From: a virus | Length of the DNA: 32,502 nucleotides | Direction: 5' to 3' (one strand) | IMG/VR virus record: IMGVR_UViG_3300030104_002091 | Location: 1 to 32,502 of that record | Part shown: positions 30,537 to 32,502 of the stretch, in pieces | Layout: every line of letters starts with the position of its first letter | Numbering within the stretch: the stretch's first letter is position 1 | Notes under the pieces: model-generated | Told to the model about the DNA's origin: nothing | Seen by the model: only the letters and a program-made list of their open reading frames with translations | Database searches by the model: none | Translations under genes and position numbers: made by a program

Positions 30537-30733
30537 TATTTTTTCTCCTCACAGTTTTTATCGCAAGCTTCAAGACCTTTCATATAACCTTGATGCTCAA
30601 TGATCATTTGTTTTACTTCTCCTAGCCTAGCATTACCTTCTTGAATTTGCCCAGCAAGTTCATTGTGTTGCTCTACTAGTGATTCCATTTTACTTTCTGC
30701 TTCTTTGCGAAGATCGACTTTTTGTTTAGCCAT
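30536..30733 (-). CDS. Small coiled-coil protein
   Basis: The gene encodes 65 residues from the ATG at 30733, which has AAGGAG at the right distance; the longer frame upstream has no support. The whole protein is a charged heptad-like helix (KEAESKMESLVEQHNELAGQ) with a Cys pair near the C-terminus (ACDKNCEEKK). It overlaps the next gene as TAATG. It may be a component of the lysis or virion group. No family is recognised. Confidence 0.66.
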   Translation of the reverse strand: MAKQKVDLRKEAESKMESLVEQHNELAGQIQEGNARLGEVKQMIIEHQGYMKGLEACDKNCEEKK

Positions 30734-30761
30734 TACTTCTCCTTCTTTTGTTAATAAATAT

Positions 30762-31385
30762 TTAAAGTTGCCCTTTTCTTTTCTTAGCATCCATAGCCTG
30801 TTTAAGAAATGGAGCAAAAGCACCAACTAAGTCTAGCACACCTACTCTAGGAAACTTTAAAATTGTTTGTCCTGTTTTTTTTGCTGTGTCCTTAACTATT
30901 TGTGTTGCTATTTTTTCTTTACCTGGTAAACCAGTAACAGTTGTGTTAGGTTTTCCAATATTCTTCATAGCTTGTTTTGCTAAATCATCATTATATACAT
31001 TTGTATTAGGTGTTTTACTTCTAACTGTATCACGAATAATTTTACCAGATGTGTTTGGTTGATTAGCTGGTGTTTTAACCTTAATATTAGATGTAGATCC
31101 ACCACCTATATCTGCTGGTGCTGTAGTTGCTCTACCTTTTTCAAAATATTTTCCAAAAGTACCACCTGTATCTTGACCTCTTATTACCGAAAATGCACTT
31201 TGAAGTAAACCATAACCAGCACCCGTAGGTGCACCAGTAACAGCTTTAGCAACATTAACTGCTGCCCCCAAAGCTGATCTACCTGGACCAAATGCCAAAG
31301 CCCCTAAACCAGTACCAGTTGCTGTAAGTTTTCTACGTCTTTTCTTGTCAGCTGCTTCCTGATTAGAATTAAATTTAAATGCCAT
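30762..31385 (-). CDS. Hypothetical virion protein, Gly/Ala-rich and basic
   Basis: The gene encodes 207 aa. A Lys/Arg-rich start (KKRRRKLTATGTG) is followed by a Gly/Ala-rich segment that is weakly hydrophobic (LGALAFGPGRSALGAAVNVA). Then come a Thr/Asn/Pro-rich linker of low complexity and a short helical basic end (LKQAMDAKKRKGQL). The composition resembles the ejection-type protein at 24708-25403. A strong GGAGGCG site precedes the ATG. A virion or DNA-ejection role is inferred. Confidence 0.6.
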   Translation of the reverse strand: MAFKFNSNQEAADKKRRRKLTATGTGLGALAFGPGRSALGAAVNVAKAVTGAPTGAGYGLLQSAFSVIRGQDTGGTFGKYFEKGRATTAPADIGGGSTSNIKVKTPANQPNTSGKIIRDTVRSKTPNTNVYNDDLAKQAMKNIGKPNTTVTGLPGKEKIATQIVKDTAKKTGQTILKFPRVGVLDLVGAFAPFLKQAMDAKKRKGQL

Positions 31386-31405
31386 AACGCCTCCTAATTT
31401 ATATA

Positions 31406-31783
31406 TTATTTTATTTCTTTCCTAATACTTTCTAAAACAGATTGTTCATCAAACTTCATAGAAATACCAGGTTCAAATCTTTTTACTTCTTTACCATCCT
31501 GAAATATAATAATAGTTGGTACTACCTTTATACCCCATTCTTTTTGTATTACTGCACCAATAGTTTTATTAGTTAAGTCTACTTCTGCTATATAACAATC
31601 TTTTAACTTAGCAATATCTAATCTATTAGCATAGTTCCAAGAAGCATTTACTTGTACAACAGCACATTCTTCTAGGCTCATTAGTTGTATTGCTTGAAAA
31701 CTATTTAAGTTAACTGACTGTGAGTGTAGCCATGTAGACGATAGTCCAAGCAATAAGCATAATGATAATATAAACTTTCTCAT
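31406..31783 (-). CDS. Exported thioredoxin-fold protein lacking the CxxC site
   Basis: The gene encodes 125 aa. An N-terminal signal peptide (RKFILSLCLLLGLSSTWLHS) is followed by a thioredoxin-like domain: a strand VVQVNASW, then EVDLTNK, then VVPTIIIFQDGKEVKRFEPG with the cis-Pro at 89. The place of the Cys-x-x-Cys site is NASWNYAN, with no Cys, so ordinary disulfide exchange is not expected. Export by Sec would place it in the periplasm or outer membrane space. It may be a chaperone, a binding module or a host-lineage gene captured for lysis or entry. It lies between two small membrane or coiled-coil genes. Confidence 0.82.
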   Translation of the reverse strand: MRKFILSLCLLLGLSSTWLHSQSVNLNSFQAIQLMSLEECAVVQVNASWNYANRLDIAKLKDCYIAEVDLTNKTIGAVIQKEWGIKVVPTIIIFQDGKEVKRFEPGISMKFDEQSVLESIRKEIK

Positions 31784-31792
31784 GATTCATCC

Positions 31793-32089
31793 TCATTTGT
31801 TATTCATATCTATTAGAGTTTCAGTAATAGCTCTAGTATCTTCTTTAATATCATCTACTTTTTCTTCAAGCTTATCTACTTTACCCTCTGTGTTTAATAT
31901 AGAATCACGAATCATTTGATCTTTCAAATCATATTCCATACGTGAAACCTCAGGCTCTGGTAATTCTTTAGCAAGCTCAATCTCTGCTTGTAATGAATAC
32001 CACATACCTATAATCATACCTACAGTAACTAAGATGCTAATCCCAGTTTCTAAAGATAGTGTAAATTTAGTGTCTTTACCTACTTCCAT
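31793..32089 (-). CDS. Membrane-anchored coiled-coil protein, spanin- or holin-like
   Basis: The gene encodes 98 aa. One membrane segment (about residues 15-33, ISILVTVGMIIGMWYS) is followed by a long charged coiled coil (about 40-95, KVDKLEEKVDDIKEDTRAI). This is the plan of inner-membrane spanins and of some holin-associated proteins. The neighbours include an exported protein and a Hint-domain gene. The function is inferred from shape only. Confidence 0.6.
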   Translation of the reverse strand: MEVGKDTKFTLSLETGISILVTVGMIIGMWYSLQAEIELAKELPEPEVSRMEYDLKDQMIRDSILNTEGKVDKLEEKVDDIKEDTRAITETLIDMNNK

Positions 32090-32090
32090 G

Positions 32091-32502
32091 TTATTCCCCT
32101 ATCTCTGAGTGTACTAATACGCCACCTGCGTAAAAGTTATTGTTTTTCGTTAATATAGTATATGTAGTATCCTTATCTGCCATATACTCAAATCTATGTA
32201 TTTCTTTTGTACCGTCAATCATCTGTATAGTATTACCTACTTCTAATTGATTTGCATCTAAATCATATAAATCTTTTGTTCTTTGTGGTCTATAACTAGC
32301 CATAGAACCATTTGCTAAATATATAGGGTGATCCCTAGTAACTATTATATTTTTTAATTCATCATTATCATCATACATAACTTTAATTAAATTATTATGT
32401 GCTACAAATAATGTATCTAATATTGGTACTTCTTCTATACTTTCTGTTTCAAAGTTGTAAGAATAAATAATATCACCATCATCTAAATCATATATACTTT
32501 TC
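32091..32502 (-). CDS. C-terminal Hint (hedgehog/intein) domain of a larger protein
   Basis: The frame is open to the right edge, so the N-terminus is outside the window. The visible 136 residues hold a Hint-type module: DLDDGDIIYSYNFET, then IIVTRDHPIYLANG with the Thr-x-x-His block B pattern (TRDH), then LEVGNTIQMID, then a final NNNFYAGGVLVHSEIGE. The last part matches intein block F-G up to the His, but the Asn that inteins cleave is Ser here and no extein follows. Hint domains at the end of phage structural proteins are known. If block A with its Cys or Ser lies outside the window, the domain may self-cleave at its N-terminal side only. The host protein is probably a tail or fibre protein. 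Confidence 0.75.
   Translation of the reverse strand, partial: KSIYDLDDGDIIYSYNFETESIEEVPILDTLFVAHNNLIKVMYDDNDELKNIIVTRDHPIYLANGSMASYRPQRTKDLYDLDANQLEVGNTIQMIDGTKEIHRFEYMADKDTTYTILTKNNNFYAGGVLVHSEIGE

Overview
This window is part of the genome of a tailed phage, most likely a podovirus-like phage from an AT-rich aquatic source. The evidence is a portal gene running off the left edge, both terminase subunits, a T4-type lysozyme, a block of tail, ejection and internal virion genes, a compact replication module, and almost gapless gene packing with TAATG or ATGA start-stop overlaps. Most genes have clear AGGAG-type ribosome binding sites. The host cannot be named from the sequence. No tRNA, integrase, IS element, CRISPR array or DNA polymerase was seen.

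Layout. (1) 1-3528, minus strand: a small unknown gene, another small gene, a probable terminase small subunit, a 36-codon ORF filling the TerS-TerL gap, terminase large subunit, a 51-codon ORF and the portal (5' part only, TTG start). (2) 3239-4400: a control region with a near-consensus plus-strand promoter, inverted repeats, a monocistronic gene with its own terminator, and a long structured non-coding stretch. (3) 4388-9183, plus strand: short unknown genes, then four consecutive genes that look like a phage-encoded ubiquitin-like conjugation cassette. They are a 105-aa protein ending Gly-Gly-Asp-Val-Glu, a 668-aa protein with an E2-like Cys region, a JAMM/JAB peptidase with all motif residues, and a minimal E1/ThiF adenylyltransferase. 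(4) 9274-14497, plus strand: small genes, a zinc-ribbon protein, a probable ssDNA-annealing-type protein, an SSB-like protein with an acidic -PF tail, a small helix-turn-helix-like protein, a fused AEP primase and RecA/DnaB-type helicase, and a resolvase-like nuclease. (5) 14498-14709: a convergent intergenic region with hairpins. (6) 14710-32502, minus strand: a 3065-codon giant virion protein carrying motifs of a two-barrel RNA polymerase (SATK and DKDAD), internal-virion-type proteins, lysozyme, a large tail-type protein, a metallophosphoesterase, small membrane or coiled-coil proteins, an exported thioredoxin-fold protein without CxxC, and the C-terminal Hint domain of a protein running off the right edge.

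How it fits together. Plus-strand genes are probably early or middle (takeover and replication). Minus-strand genes are late (packaging, virion, lysis). The giant protein is probably packaged and injected, and may transcribe the early genes. The ubiquitin-like cassette sits with the takeover and replication genes rather than the tail genes, so it looks unlike the known JAB/Ubl tail-assembly proteins of lambda-type phages. It resembles in gene content the bacterial Bil and Bub conjugation systems, but here it is carried by a phage. The cassette and the giant RNA polymerase candidate are the two strongest discoveries.
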